Assembly: GCA_963666825.2 (NCBI GenBank)
Contig: OY763044.2
Span: 2,914,001-2,978,000, forward strand
Direction of reading: 5' to 3'
Length of the DNA: 64,000 nucleotides
DNA from: Saccharicrinis sp963666825
GTDB lineage: Bacteria; Bacteroidota; Bacteroidia; Bacteroidales; Marinilabiliaceae
Under the pieces are notes generated by a model. The model worked only from the letters and a program-made list of their open reading frames with translations, had not been told where the DNA came from and searched no databases. Below are positions 63,847 to 64,000 of this stretch, in pieces. Each line of letters begins with the position of its first letter. Position 1 is the first letter of the stretch. The position numbers and the translations under genes were made by a program.

Positions 63847-64000
63847 ATGGGGAGATCTCAAGAAACCTTTGGAAAAAAAGAAAAAGAAAAGAAGAAACAA
63901 AAGAAACGCCTAGAAAAGCAAAAGAGAAAAGAAGAAAGGCAAGCTAACTCAACAGGTGGAAGTCTGGATGAAATGATTGCTTATGTGGATGAGAATGGAC
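63847..64000 (+). CDS. Cold-shock domain protein, Bacteroidota type (partial)
   Basis: The 51 visible residues, MGRSQETFGKKEKEKKKQKK, then a Lys/Arg/Glu-rich stretch and GGSLDEMIAYVDENG, are the N-terminal extension that precedes the cold-shock (OB-fold) domain in Bacteroidota proteins. The RNA-binding core lies beyond the window. Likely an RNA chaperone in the cytosol. The start is the first ATG after the long leader. Confidence 0.85.
   Translation, partial: MGRSQETFGKKEKEKKKQKKRLEKQKRKEERQANSTGGSLDEMIAYVDENG

Overview
The window is AT-rich and reads as a chromosomal segment of an anaerobic or facultatively anaerobic member of the Bacteroidota. The support is a UpxY/NusG-type antiterminator in front of a polysaccharide locus, a DUF6266 protein, a large one-subunit class I fumarase, TAnnTTTG-like -7 promoter elements, a Bacteroidota-type cold-shock protein with a charged N-terminal extension, and MinD-type ATPases carrying inserted ferredoxins beside NifX-family proteins, a set typical of anaerobes. 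No rRNA, tRNA or CRISPR array was seen.

Layout. 1-4050: minus-strand cluster of two MinD-type ATPases with 2[4Fe-4S] inserts, a DUF89 protein, two NifX/NafY-family proteins and a DUF134 regulator, with a double palindromic operator at 3997-4048. It resembles 'orange protein' (ORP) clusters. 4200-15508: ordinary housekeeping genes (MATE transporter, thioredoxin-domain protein, serB, an RlmL-like methyltransferase, an outer-layer protein, a third NifX-like protein, class I fumarase). 15934-47960: a plus-strand surface polysaccharide locus. It holds the UpxY-like antiterminator, cysC, an epimerase, a UDP-sugar dehydrogenase, an ABC exporter (wzm/wzt), about 14 glycosyltransferases, two acyltransferases and a polytopic polymerase/ligase candidate. 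47961-52471: a gene-poor stretch with a DUF6266 gene, an RteC-like gene and many dispersed repeats. 52472-58146: minus-strand tail of the polysaccharide locus (three glycosyltransferases, an NTP_transf_5 protein) interrupted by a RAYT transposase. 58297-64000: TPR protein, trpB, an MNT nucleotidyltransferase with a broken HEPN partner, a two-gene threonine/serine exporter, and the start of a cold-shock gene.

How the genes work together. The dehydrogenase and epimerase would supply uronic acid sugar nucleotides. The glycosyltransferases build the chain, the acyltransferases decorate it and Wzm/Wzt export it. The antiterminator would let RNA polymerase traverse the long operon.

The most unusual feature is a set of dispersed low-complexity 'word' repeats (for example ACTCACTACTC, CAGTCTTCAGT, AACCGCAAAG, AATTCGTGGAC, GACAGCGTC, and the palindrome GCGGATTTGTAATCCGTGC). 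They fill the intergenic gaps, build a 161-bp tandem repeat in three copies, flank each of five small genes (two four-helix-bundle/IVS-type, two GxxExxY, one RAYT) with a different word per gene, and also sit in frame inside at least six glycosyltransferase genes, often in equivalent loops of the GT-B fold. This repeat/small-gene system is my main candidate for an undescribed biology. The link between genes and repeats is inference from position only.
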